Origin: Candidatus Bathyarchaeota archaeon BA1
Lineage (GTDB): Archaea; Thermoproteota; Bathyarchaeia; Bathyarchaeales; Bathyarchaeaceae
Length of the DNA: 13,760 nucleotides
Assembly: GCA_001399805.1 (NCBI GenBank)
Contig: LIHJ01000015.1
Location: 1 to 13,760 of the forward strand
Direction of reading: 5' to 3'
Position 1 is the stretch's first letter. Each line of letters opens with the position of its first letter. The position numbers were made by a program, and so were the translations under genes. The notes beneath the pieces are model-generated. The model saw nothing but the letters and a program-made list of their open reading frames with translations, made no database searches and was not told the origin of the DNA. Positions 7,233-13,760 of the stretch are shown piece after piece.

Positions 7233-8576
7233 GTGATCCAGCTTTTCCGAAGGCGGATTAGGCCCGGCTTCTATTATTGTAGGGGCATTGGCGAGTGGGC
7301 GGGCTTAAAGCTTTATCTTCGCGTTCTTGAGAGTGGGGATGGGGTCCTCGTGATCAATGCATTCAGGGTCGTTTACTTGAACCAAACCGCCACGGCACAT
7401 GTCAAGCTGATGATGGAAGGAAAGGGGATGGAGGAGGCGGTAAAGGAGCTGCGCCGCATCTTTAAGATAGGAAGAGAGAAGGCGATCGAGGACTACAAAA
7501 GGGTCCTTTATACGATTAACACCATCGCCTCAGCGGCTGAGGACATCTGTCCATTCAGCTATGTGGGTGTGGAACGGGTCGAGCCCCTCTCCAAGGAGTT
7601 GCCAACGCCACTGCGCCTCGACCTCGCCCTAACCTATCGATGCAATAACCACTGTGTCCACTGCTACAGCGGGACCGCCACCGTTTCCAGAGAGCTATCC
7701 ACCGAGGACTGGGTAAGGGTGATTGATCGAGCCTATGATCTCGGCATCCCTCAGATCCTATACACCGGTGGCGAGCCTACCATTCGCGAGGATTTGGTGG
7801 ATATTGTCACTCATGCTGAGGCGACAGGCCTCGTTACTGGTTTGGTGACGAATGGGAGAAAACTAAAGGATTTCAACTACGTTCAACAGCTTGTTGCCGC
7901 TGGGCTCGACTATGCGCAGGTGACCCTAGAGTCCCATCAGCCAGAGATTCACGATGGCATCACCCAGGTGTCTGGGAGCTGGAACGAAACCGTTGCTGGT
8001 ATCCAAAACCTTCTTAAAACTCCCATCTACACCAGCATAAACATGACGCTTAACCGCCAAAACCTCCAATACGCTCTGGAGAGTGTTGATTTCCTCTATG
8101 AGTTGGGAGTCCGACGCTTCTCATGCAACGGCTTGATTTATGCGGGCAAGGGGTTAAGGGTTGCCTCAACCTTCGCGGTGGATGAAAAGGAGCTGATTCC
8201 CACTCTCAAGCAAATTCGAGATCATGCCAGAGAGTATGGAATGCAGTTCACATGGTACACGCCAACCCACTATTGCGTGTTAAACCCCGTGGCTCTGGGG
8301 CTGGGGATAAAGTGTTGTAGCGCTGCTCGAATCACTCTATGCGTAGAGCCAGACGGAGACGTGATCCCATGCCAATCCTTCTTTGAGAATGTTGGAAACA
8401 TCCTCACCGACGACTGGGGTGCCATATGGAATCATCCCATTTGTAACAGCCTGAGGGGAAGGGAGTATGCACCGGTGAAGTGTCGAGGATGTCCAGAGCT
8501 CACCGTTTGCGGAGCAGGCTGCCCTTTGGAACTAAAGGCTAAGCGGGTCTTGTGTGGCGAATGCTACGAATCATGA
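7233..8576 (+). CDS. Radical SAM/SPASM peptide-modifying enzyme with PqqD-like domain
   Basis: A 447-residue soluble radical SAM enzyme of the peptide-maturase type. Residues about 30-95 look like a PqqD/RRE peptide-recognition domain (GVLVINAFRVVYLNQTA, then an alternating helical stretch with EEAVKELRRIFKIG). The radical SAM core follows: C137-x3-C141-x2-C144 for the [4Fe-4S] cluster and SAM, with GGEP at 179-182. The C terminus is a SPASM domain for auxiliary clusters: C370 and C380 around VEPDGDVIP, then C417-x2-C420-x5-C426-x3-C430 and C441/C444. This layout matches enzymes that form thioether or other bonds in ribosomal peptides. The GTG at 7233 is preferred because GGGAGG lies 7 bases upstream; the ATG at 7218 meets a stop at once. 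It starts 19 bases after the Cys-tailed protein, so co-transcription is nearly certain. The likely substrate is that tail; the chemistry (thioether, epimer or other) cannot be read from sequence. Confidence 0.92.
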   Translation: MIQLFRRRIRPGFYYCRGIGEWAGLKLYLRVLESGDGVLVINAFRVVYLNQTATAHVKLMMEGKGMEEAVKELRRIFKIGREKAIEDYKRVLYTINTIASAAEDICPFSYVGVERVEPLSKELPTPLRLDLALTYRCNNHCVHCYSGTATVSRELSTEDWVRVIDRAYDLGIPQILYTGGEPTIREDLVDIVTHAEATGLVTGLVTNGRKLKDFNYVQQLVAAGLDYAQVTLESHQPEIHDGITQVSGSWNETVAGIQNLLKTPIYTSINMTLNRQNLQYALESVDFLYELGVRRFSCNGLIYAGKGLRVASTFAVDEKELIPTLKQIRDHAREYGMQFTWYTPTHYCVLNPVALGLGIKCCSAARITLCVEPDGDVIPCQSFFENVGNILTDDWGAIWNHPICNSLRGREYAPVKCRGCPELTVCGAGCPLELKAKRVLCGECYES

Positions 8577-8662
8577 AAAATTTGAGGAGAAGCGCTTAAA
8601 AACTTCGGTGTCAGCCCGATGACTTATGATTAAGCTATGAACCCGCATTGATAACCTTCACA

Positions 8663-8678
8663 TTTATTTTATTAATAA
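8663..8678 (+). promoter_or_regulatory. TATA-like promoter of XPF nuclease gene
   Basis: TTTATTTTATTAATAA is a strong AT box that would place transcription start near 8690-8695, about 50 bases before the chosen ATG at 8746. It marks a new transcription unit after the radical SAM operon. Confidence 0.5.
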
Positions 8679-8745
8679 CGACCCCTTCTCAATATTGCTG
8701 AACAGGTGTTTAATCGAATCTGTGTCCGGGAGTGGAGTAAGGAGC

Positions 8746-9450
8746 ATGTCTGGAATCGAAACCCTGCTGCCCTACCTCAAGGAACAGGAAAAGGGCGAAC
8801 AACCAACGATCATCGTGGATGGTCGTGAAGCCAGCGCGGCTCCTAAGATTGTTAAGGGGTTAAAAGAATTGGGTGCTGAGATTAAGATAGAGGCTCTTCA
8901 GAAGGGCGACTACATCCTATCCGATCTATGCGCTGTGGAGAGAAAAACGGTGCATGACTTCGTTTATACACTCACTCGACGTTACCTATTTGAGCAGCTA
9001 TTCAGGCTGAAGGAGGTCTACCCCAAGCCCATCATCCTCATTGAGGGATACCTCCCCATCATCTACAGGTTCAGCAAGATCCAGCCAGCCTCAGTTTGGG
9101 GCGCCATGTTCGCCCTGGTAAAACAAGGAGTCTTCATGATTCACACAACCACCCACAAGGAAACCATAGACTTCTTGTATACGGCGTCTAGGCAGGAGCA
9201 GATCGTGGAGAAGAGGGTCCCCGTCGTGCATCCCCTAAAGAAGATCGAAACCCTGGCCGAGGCTCAGATATTCTTCATAGCCAGCCTACCCCACATCGGT
9301 CGAGAAAAGGCAATATCCATTCTCGAATCCTACCAAACCCCACTGAACGCCTTAATAAACGTGGATCGATGGGCGAAGGATGTGTATGGTCTCGGACCGA
9401 AGATCACCGAGAGGGTGAGACAAATCTTAAACACACACTATAAGGAGTGA
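8746..9450 (+). CDS. xpf: XPF/ERCC4-family structure-specific endonuclease (short archaeal form)
   Basis: A 234-residue DNA endonuclease that cuts branched or flap DNA in repair and replication restart. The nuclease domain shows D25-x-R-E (VDGRE), GDY at 54-56 and the ERK-x3-D signature with E65, R66, K67 and D71 (VERKTVHDF), the metal-binding core of the ERCC4 family. A C-terminal tandem helix-hairpin-helix region (about 180-234; LPHIGREKAISIL and VYGLGPKITERVRQIL) binds DNA. There is no helicase domain, as in the short crenarchaeal-type XPF that works as a dimer with PCNA; no clear PIP box is visible at the C terminus. The frame is open back to a TTG at 8695, and an in-frame GTG lies at 8722, but that region looks non-coding. 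The ATG at 8746 has TGGAG about 8 bases upstream and gives a normal family length. It is followed 7 bases later by a small unknown gene. Confidence 0.9.
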   Translation: MSGIETLLPYLKEQEKGEQPTIIVDGREASAAPKIVKGLKELGAEIKIEALQKGDYILSDLCAVERKTVHDFVYTLTRRYLFEQLFRLKEVYPKPIILIEGYLPIIYRFSKIQPASVWGAMFALVKQGVFMIHTTTHKETIDFLYTASRQEQIVEKRVPVVHPLKKIETLAEAQIFFIASLPHIGREKAISILESYQTPLNALINVDRWAKDVYGLGPKITERVRQILNTHYKE

Positions 9451-9457
9451 CGTCAAT

Positions 9458-9805
9458 ATGGATGTGGAGATCAGCCCCACCAAAAGGATCATCGTTTTAG
9501 GGGCGGATAAACGATCCCTTGAAGACCTCGCATGGTGCGCCGCCACCTATGGAATGAGTCGCCTTTATTGGGTTGACGGCTACCTCCTCTGCGTGGAGGT
9601 ATATGAAAAGTCCTTTGAGCACGAGATAAAAAGGAGGGAGTTCCCCATAAGTCAGGTGTGCTACACCAGCTTCCCCAAATACGCGAGGGTCTTTGAGGTG
9701 GAAAAAGGGATGCAGATACCCATTGTAAACGCCTCAGACATGCGGATATTCAGCAACCTTTCAAAAGCGATTTTAAAGACAGACGAAAATGCATCTCATA
9801 TGTGA
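9458..9805 (+). CDS. Unrecognised 115-residue protein coupled to XPF
   Basis: A small soluble protein I do not recognise. It starts at ATG 9458, seven bases after the nuclease stop; its ribosome site AAGGAGTGA overlaps the end of the nuclease gene, so the two are almost surely translated from one message. The sequence alternates strands and helices (RIIVLGAD, LEDLAWCAATYGM, YLLCVEVYEKSF, ARVFEVEKGMQIPIVNASDM), suggesting a compact alpha/beta fold with no membrane segment and only three cysteines. The codon pattern matches its neighbour. A role as a nuclease accessory or regulator is suggested only by position. Confidence 0.7.
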   Translation: MDVEISPTKRIIVLGADKRSLEDLAWCAATYGMSRLYWVDGYLLCVEVYEKSFEHEIKRREFPISQVCYTSFPKYARVFEVEKGMQIPIVNASDMRIFSNLSKAILKTDENASHM

Positions 9806-9855
9806 GAGCGGCTAGAGCCTGATATCATTGGCGCGCCATTTTCAATGCTTTTGGC

Positions 9856-10106
9856 ATGGTGGACGGCGTCAACTCTCTCAGCTATAACATAAGTGTGGAA
9901 ACGGGGAAACACAAAGTGGTTTTGGGTACAGATATGATACGCTAGAAAACAAAGGACTGATCTATTATTGTGACGACCCTTCATGGCTGGACGCCTTTGT
10001 GCGCCAACAGTGTGGAAAGGATCCTATGAATGAAGAGCACCTTCAGTGGGCATATAAGGTTTTTAGAAATTTCTCTCAGACCCGGTCAAAGAAGAGGAAA
10101 AGATAG
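9856..10106 (+). pseudogene. Small unknown gene with one frameshift
   Basis: Two adjoining reading frames encode parts of one plausible 80-odd-residue protein. The first, from ATG 9856, reads MVDGVNSLSYNISVETGKHK and is lost at a TTTT run (9920-9923). Adding one T joins it to FGYRYDTLENKGLIYYCDD and onward to PSWLDAFVRQQCG and a basic, Lys/Arg-rich end at the TAG 10104-10106. The joined protein is hydrophilic with a basic tail and no domain I recognise. The frame is also open for a few codons upstream of the ATG, and there is no good ribosome site, so the true start may be lost. A minus-strand frame over the same region (9796-9984) is judged a shadow. Either a decayed gene or a one-base sequence error. 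Confidence 0.5.
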
Positions 10107-10180
10107 GAAGCTCGCTCGAATATGAGCATGACTAGATCTGCGCGCGCATTGAATGATTATTTGAGCGATTAACGCGAAGT

Positions 10181-10190
10181 AATAAATTTT
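10181..10190 (+). promoter_or_regulatory. TATA-like box of VOC gene
   Basis: AATAAATTTT lies about 40-48 bases before the ATG at 10229, with AAGGAGAG (10213-10220) between it and the start. Fits a short-leader archaeal promoter. Confidence 0.45.
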
Positions 10191-10228
10191 GGTGATACCG
10201 TAATAGTGATAGTAAGGAGAGAATTGTA

Positions 10229-10570
10229 ATGAAGAAAAGTGGTCATATCAAAAGGACCACATATCACTATTGGTGTGTCAGATATAAAAAAGTCTGTATC
10301 TTTCTATCAAGATATTCTTGGTCTTAAGAAAATAGGCAAATGGCCCACCTATGTAGAGTTTAACGTTGGAGGAGTACAGCTTGGTCTTGAACCCGGTGGA
10401 AAGCTGGAAATCTTTTTACTTGTCGATGATGTTGATAAAGCCTACCGAGATCTCAAAAGAACGACGTCAAATTCGTTATAGAGCCAAAGGATCAGCGCTG
10501 GGGCGGGCGAACAGCTGCGTTCGTTGACCCAGACGGAAATATGTTCACCCTCGTACACTTCAAGAAGTAG
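10229..10570 (+). pseudogene. Glyoxalase/VOC superfamily protein, frameshifted
   Basis: A vicinal-oxygen-chelate family protein of about 113 residues (one VOC module of paired beta-alpha-beta-beta-beta units, as in glyoxalase/bleomycin-resistance/dioxygenase proteins). The N-terminal half reads HITIGVSDIKKSVSFYQDIL and VQLGLEPGG, including a probable metal His and Glu. The frame is lost in an AAAA run at about 10455-10458; adding one A gives LKKNDVKFVIEP and then the typical FVDPDGNMFTLVHF ending at TAG 10570. The track from GTG 10239 to 10481 is only the first half. The ATG at 10229 has a perfect AAGGAGAG site but needs one A removed from the AAAA run at 10235-10238, so the gene may have two compensating indels; the first is less certain since GTG 10239 could start alone. 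Net length from 10229 to 10570 is a whole number of codons. Substrate unknown. Confidence 0.75.
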
Positions 10571-10617
10571 AATTCAGAAAGTAAAAAAGTGTTATTCTAG
10601 GTAAAATCGCACCCTGA

Positions 10618-10631
10618 ATTGCTTTAGCAAT
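10618..10631. terminator. Small hairpin downstream of VOC gene
   Basis: ATTGC-TTTA-GCAAT forms a 5-pair stem with a 4-base loop in the convergent intergenic region. A weak candidate for transcript end signals on either strand. Confidence 0.25.
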
Positions 10632-10661
10632 CGTTTCAAAAGATTGATTTTAAAGTGCTTT

Positions 10662-10674
10662 CAAAAAAGAAAAC
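10662..10674 (-). terminator. T tract after amidohydrolase
   Basis: On the minus strand GTTTTCTTTTTTG begins about 30 bases past the amidohydrolase stop, a good U-tract terminator for that gene. Position and composition only. Confidence 0.45.
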
Positions 10675-10705
10675 ACCTCTGTCTGGAAAACTTGGTGAAG
10701 ATGAG

Positions 10706-11524
10706 TTATAGCTTGAGTATCCTTAGGGCGTTTTCTCCGAGGATTTTTCGTTTCGTCTCCTCAGCCAGTGGCAGTTTTTGAATGGCTTCTATGTTCTTCC
10801 TGATGCTCGGGATTCCGGGCCAATCCGAGCCAAAAATCACCTTGTCCTCGATCTTTTCAAGGTCTGGAAAGTATTTCAACAGATTTTGTGGGGGAAGCCC
10901 CGAAATGTCGATGTAAATGTTTTTGTGATGCTTAGATAGGAAGAATGCAGCATCATACCAGAAGCCTCTTCCCCCATGCGCCTGGATAATGTCCAAGTCT
11001 GGGAAGTCCACGGCTACATCGTCAAGGTGCAAAGGATCACCGTATTTCAATTTTGCATTTTTAAAGACCGACGAACCCGTATGAAAAATGACGGGAATTC
11101 TCAATTCTTGAGCTTTCTCATAAAGCGGGTATAGACCGGGCTCATTGGGGTAGAAATGTTGGTAGGGCGGCAAGAGCTTCAAGCCTTTCATTCCCAGGTC
11201 CTTTACCAGCCTAACCAAGGTTTTCGGCGGATTCGGATCTTTAATCGGATTAATCGAAGCGAATGGGATCATCCTCTCTTCCTCACGACAGAAGTCGGTC
11301 ACAAACTCGCTGTCCACCATCCCTGTGGTTAAGGGCGCAGCCTCCGCCAGTATAACCGCTAAATCCACGCCCTCCTCATCCATAAGCGTCAAGATGTTCC
11401 TCGGGGTCATGAACTCATCAAAGTTTTCATAAACCCCCGGGTTAATGCTTCTCATGTATTCATGAACCCAAGGATTCCACATATGATACTTCGCTACGTG
11501 AAGGTGAAAGTCCACAATCACCAT
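10706..11524 (-). CDS. Amidohydrolase-2 family metal-dependent hydrolase
   Basis: A 272-residue TIM-barrel hydrolase or decarboxylase of the amidohydrolase-2 family (ACMSD / 2-pyrone-4,6-dicarboxylate hydrolase relatives). Metal-site motifs are visible in order: H7-x-H9 (DFHLHV), a GLKLLP strand with K116, H148 (FHTG), H183 (QAHGG) and D234 (GSDWPG). Such enzymes cleave or decarboxylate cyclic or keto acids. The ATG at 11524 follows GGATGAG. It lies 110 bases after the CoA-transferase beta subunit with an AT-rich box in the gap, so it may be read both with the cluster and from its own promoter. Its placement beside CoA-transferase and BKACE-like genes suggests a part in organic-acid catabolism; the substrate is not determinable. 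Confidence 0.85.
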   Translation of the reverse strand: MVIVDFHLHVAKYHMWNPWVHEYMRSINPGVYENFDEFMTPRNILTLMDEEGVDLAVILAEAAPLTTGMVDSEFVTDFCREEERMIPFASINPIKDPNPPKTLVRLVKDLGMKGLKLLPPYQHFYPNEPGLYPLYEKAQELRIPVIFHTGSSVFKNAKLKYGDPLHLDDVAVDFPDLDIIQAHGGRGFWYDAAFFLSKHHKNIYIDISGLPPQNLLKYFPDLEKIEDKVIFGSDWPGIPSIRKNIEAIQKLPLAEETKRKILGENALRILKL

Positions 11525-11548
11525 TTTCTCTCATCCACAAGATTATGC

Positions 11549-11563
11549 TACATTATCATTTAT
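11549..11563 (-). promoter_or_regulatory. Possible promoter of amidohydrolase
   Basis: On the minus strand GATAAATGATAATG sits about 25-40 bases upstream of the ATG, compatible with a TATA box and a short leader. Weak by sequence. Confidence 0.3.
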
Positions 11564-11633
11564 CCCTTTGGCTTATCATCGACCTGAGACGCCTTCCGGC
11601 CAGCATATGGATTGGTTACTAAACAAACTCTAT

Positions 11634-12413
11634 TTATCTTCGTCCTATGACGATTCCAGCCGGATCTATTTCTGTTCGAAGTATTCTTATTTGTTCCTCG
11701 GTTGGAGGCTCGGTAACCGAGGGTTCATCTGGCACTATAAGCCTAAATCCAGTATTGGCCTTGACTTGATCAACGGTTACGCCCGGATGTACCGAAAGCA
11801 GCGTCATTCGTTTCGTTTTCTCATCGAATCCCATGATACCCAGCTGGGTTATCACTCGGTATGGTCCTGTGCCGGCGGGAAGTCCTGCCCTCTCTCTAGC
11901 GCCTGGACCAGTCAAATATCCCGGCGTTGTTATAAAGTCAACTCTCTCCACAAACCTTTGTGTGTCTTGCTGCATGAGTATGATCGTTCTCCAGCATAGT
12001 GACCCGCCGTCATTTGCACCACCGCTTCCGGGCAAGCGCACCTTCGGTCTTTCATGCGAACCTATCACCGTGGTGTTGATGTTTCCGTACATGTCGATTT
12101 GGGCGGCTCCGAGAAAACCATAGTCCATGTAGCCTAGCTGACCCGTGGACATCACGTAATCCATGCTGCTGGCCATAACCGCTCTGTAAAAGGTTCGCGA
12201 GTCACCCACAGATATTGGGAGCATCGGTATTTGCGGTCCTAATCCTCCAGCCTCAAAAATTATGAATAGATTGGGCGCGTGAGTTTTCTGAGCCAGTGTA
12301 GCCGCTATAATTGGTAGCCCTGTCCCCACGAAGACCGATTTCTTGTCTTCTAGAATTCTCGAAGCCGCGCATGCCATCAGCTCTATCGTGGTGTATCCTA
12401 CTTTCCCTTTCAT
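11634..12413 (-). CDS. Family I CoA-transferase, beta subunit (GctB-like)
   Basis: A 259-residue beta subunit of a glutaconate CoA-transferase-type enzyme that moves CoA between carboxylic acids through a glutamyl-CoA thioester. The motif FVGTGLPIIAATLAQ (28-42) and IIFEAGGLGP are characteristic, and the Glu of FEAGG is residue 54, the same position as the catalytic Glu54 known in the Acidaminococcus glutaconate CoA-transferase beta subunit. GSGGAND (about 129-135) is the further conserved Gly-rich segment. It starts 6 bases after the alpha subunit stop, with GAGAGGTGA as ribosome site overlapping that stop, so the two subunits are translationally linked. Some relatives act on keto acids or in steroid-ring degradation (IpdAB type), so the substrate is open. 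Confidence 0.9.
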   Translation of the reverse strand: MKGKVGYTTIELMACAASRILEDKKSVFVGTGLPIIAATLAQKTHAPNLFIIFEAGGLGPQIPMLPISVGDSRTFYRAVMASSMDYVMSTGQLGYMDYGFLGAAQIDMYGNINTTVIGSHERPKVRLPGSGGANDGGSLCWRTIILMQQDTQRFVERVDFITTPGYLTGPGARERAGLPAGTGPYRVITQLGIMGFDEKTKRMTLLSVHPGVTVDQVKANTGFRLIVPDEPSVTEPPTEEQIRILRTEIDPAGIVIGRR

Positions 12414-12419
12414 ACGCTT

Positions 12420-13433
12420 TCACCTCTCTGCCCAAGGGGCTGTCAAGGGCACTCTGAGCAGCTCGAGTTTCCTGAGATAGTTAAGCTTTCTAACTCCGCC
12501 AATCAGCTCTAGGTATTCTTCAAAACTCTCGACGCCGTACACATACTTTTCGAAGTACGATTTCACCCCTTCGGGATTTCTTGAGAGTTTCAGCCATTCC
12601 GCCATGTGCTCCTCGTCAGAGTAATAGAGGTATGGCATGTTGCCCGGGTGGGACCCATAGGGTACATCCACAACAGCGTCAACTAGGTAGAAGGGAATCG
12701 CGGTTCTCCAAGGCTCATTTCTAATTTTTTCTTCATCTATAATTTCTTCGGTGGTTATGATGAGCCTGCGCGCGGCTCTGGCGAGCTCAAAATCCTCGAT
12801 GATTATGCCGTCAATTTGGGAGTTCCCATATTTGTCGCATCGATGAACGTGTATAAACGCAACGTCGGGGTAGCACGCCGGGAGAAGGCATATGGGTTTT
12901 CCACTGAACGGATCCCTCACGACTTTTGCGGAGCTATACCTAAAGGTGTCTGTGCCCAGCATCACGCGTGTTGGAATAAAGGGGAGACCCATGGCAGCCG
13001 CCTTAAAGCGCCACTGGAATCCAGCATTCGAAATCTCGGTCGCAACCTTCACCTGTCCACTCTCCACGGCTCTTCTGGACGCCGGCGACAAGCCTCGAAG
13101 CTCGTGTCCGAAGCAGTAGGCAACCTCAACCTTATTGACACAACCTGAGGCTACGAGGATGTCAACGTCGTGAACAGCGGTTTTTCCAGCCATAACCAGA
13201 TTTCGTTTTCCTTGCCTTATTATCTCGTAAATGGCGGCCATCGAAATTCTGATGTGCCCGAATCCTCCCATGGCGATGTAGTCGCCGTCGCGCACAAACT
13301 TAGTGATCGCCTCCTTTAAGCTCATCTGCTTGTCTTTAAGGCTTCTAGGCTTGTTTTCTAAGATCCATCTTCGATGCTCGTCAGGGTCACGCCACGCCAA
13401 CAGCTCCCCCTTCCCCTCTTCTAAAATCTCCAT
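12420..13433 (-). CDS. Family I CoA-transferase, alpha subunit (GctA-like)
   Basis: A 337-residue alpha subunit, paired with the beta subunit downstream to form an alpha2beta2-type enzyme in the cytosol. Visible features: SLKEAITKFVRDGDYIAMGGFGHIR (38-62, shown as the glycine-rich CoA-binding entrance, key residues G55-G57-F58-G59), GHELRGLSPASRRAVE-type middle region, GTDTFRYSSAKVV, DPFSGKPICLLPA (about 185-197), and DVAFIHVHRCDKYGNSQIDG (CoA-transferase strand). The ATG at 13433 has GGGGATGA 8 bases upstream and a clear TATA box. The first about 35 residues are hydrophilic and Glu-rich, longer than the bacterial GctA start. No defects seen. The function follows the beta subunit; exact acid unknown. 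Confidence 0.9.
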   Translation of the reverse strand: MEILEEGKGELLAWRDPDEHRRWILENKPRSLKDKQMSLKEAITKFVRDGDYIAMGGFGHIRISMAAIYEIIRQGKRNLVMAGKTAVHDVDILVASGCVNKVEVAYCFGHELRGLSPASRRAVESGQVKVATEISNAGFQWRFKAAAMGLPFIPTRVMLGTDTFRYSSAKVVRDPFSGKPICLLPACYPDVAFIHVHRCDKYGNSQIDGIIIEDFELARAARRLIITTEEIIDEEKIRNEPWRTAIPFYLVDAVVDVPYGSHPGNMPYLYYSDEEHMAEWLKLSRNPEGVKSYFEKYVYGVESFEEYLELIGGVRKLNYLRKLELLRVPLTAPWAER

Positions 13434-13469
13434 TTTCTGTTCATCCCCAGATAAGACGATCTTAATAAA

Positions 13470-13484
13470 GTGTATAAACGCTTT
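13470..13484 (-). promoter_or_regulatory. TATA-box promoter of CoA-transferase operon
   Basis: On the minus strand AAAAGCGTTTATACA places a good TATA box with purine-rich BRE-like bases 37-51 bases before the ATG at 13433, giving a leader of roughly 15 bases. Confidence 0.55.
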
Positions 13485-13498
13485 TGGGTAAAAAAATT

Positions 13499-13645
13499 TT
13501 AGGCCTGATGCATGGTGTCGCCTAAGAAATGGAACGACCTTGCTAAGATATTGAAATAAGACGATCTATGGCTAAGCCTTTTTTCAGGTTTTCGCGCGGT
13601 TATTTCTTCAACGATTTCCCAGAACTCTTGGTCGGCTACTCCTTC
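13499..13645 (-). other. Possible small gene or fragment without a start codon
   Basis: A 48-codon open frame reads ADQEFWEIVEEITARKPE, then SHRSSYFNILARSF and ends TAA at 13499-13501. It has protein-like composition and an AT-rich box plus GGAAGGAG upstream, but no ATG, GTG or TTG precedes it; one missing G after AAGGA would extend the frame to IREIRKE, still with no start. It may be a decayed gene, a small gene with a lost start, or chance. I do not recognise it. Confidence 0.25.
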
Positions 13646-13676
13646 CTAATCTCCCTAATTAAATGATATAAAATAT

Positions 13677-13760
13677 TTAGAAATTAACCTTATCTATGCC
13701 TTTCAACCCGAGGATTTGCCTAACCTCGTCGGGCTTGGCTATTTCGCGGCCCAGCAGTTT
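13677..13760 (-). CDS. C terminus of probable BKACE (DUF849) beta-keto acid cleavage enzyme, partial
   Basis: The window cuts this gene; only 27 C-terminal residues are present, reading LLGREIAKPDEVRQILGL and a short tail, then TAA at 13677-13679. The GREIA-x-PDE-x-R-x-ILGL ending is typical of the DUF849/BKACE family, whose founding member (3-keto-5-aminohexanoate cleavage enzyme, Kce) splits a beta-keto acid with acetyl-CoA to acetoacetate and an acyl-CoA. It is on the same strand as, and upstream of, the CoA-transferase pair, which often act on such products. The call rests on a short stretch, so it is likely but not certain. Confidence 0.6.
   Translation of the reverse strand, partial: KLLGREIAKPDEVRQILGLKGIDKVNF

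Noticed and set aside
9796..9984. Minus-strand 62-codon frame
   Set aside because: It is antisense to the frameshifted plus-strand gene, has no recognisable motif and its composition (many His, Ser, Arg) looks like a shadow.
11568..12123. Plus-strand frames opposite the CoA-transferase beta gene
   Set aside because: They lie antisense to a clear, well-conserved gene and carry no motif.

Overview
This window is archaeal, most likely from the TACK/Thermoproteota side (a Bathyarchaeia-like genome would fit, but the sequence alone cannot settle rank). The evidence is an archaeal EF-1 alpha with the GEFEAG...GQTREH insertion typical of eocyte/TACK archaea, a short helicase-less XPF/ERCC4 nuclease, AT-rich TATA-type boxes about 25-40 bases ahead of several starts, short leaders with GGAG-type ribosome sites, and frequent GTG starts.

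Left part (1-3570): a metallophosphoesterase (-) and an AbiEii-like nucleotidyltransferase-fold protein (+) diverge from one near-symmetric TATA element. After a convergent hairpin come two broken genes on the minus strand: a class II histone deacetylase/acetoin-utilization homologue with an in-frame TAG plus a frameshift, and a GNAT acetyltransferase with about four frameshifts.

Centre (3781-8576): EF-1 alpha stands alone with a very strong ribosome site. It is followed by the most interesting unit, a tight three-gene operon. Gene one is a small two-helix membrane zinc-ribbon protein. Gene two overlaps it by 7 bases and is a secreted/membrane DUF2207-like protein ending in a cytosolic tail of ten cysteines alternating with alanine, punctuated by serines and closed by GGAG. 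Gene three, 19 bases later, is a radical SAM/SPASM enzyme with an N-terminal PqqD-like peptide-recognition domain. The natural reading is that the radical SAM enzyme modifies the Cys-Ala tail of its neighbour, a RiPP-like modification of the C terminus of a full-size membrane protein.

Right-centre (8660-10570): an XPF/ERCC4-type nuclease is coupled to an unrecognised 115-residue protein. Two more frameshifted genes follow: a small unknown protein and a glyoxalase/VOC protein.

Right part (10706-13760, all minus strand): an amidohydrolase-2 family hydrolase, the two subunits of a glutaconate-type family I CoA-transferase, and at the window edge the C terminus of a probable DUF849/BKACE beta-keto acid cleavage enzyme. 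Together these suggest an acyl-CoA/keto-acid catabolic cluster.

A recurring theme is four small non-essential genes carrying single-base indels, mostly in short A/T runs, while the long genes are clean. This is either clustered gene decay or local sequence error.
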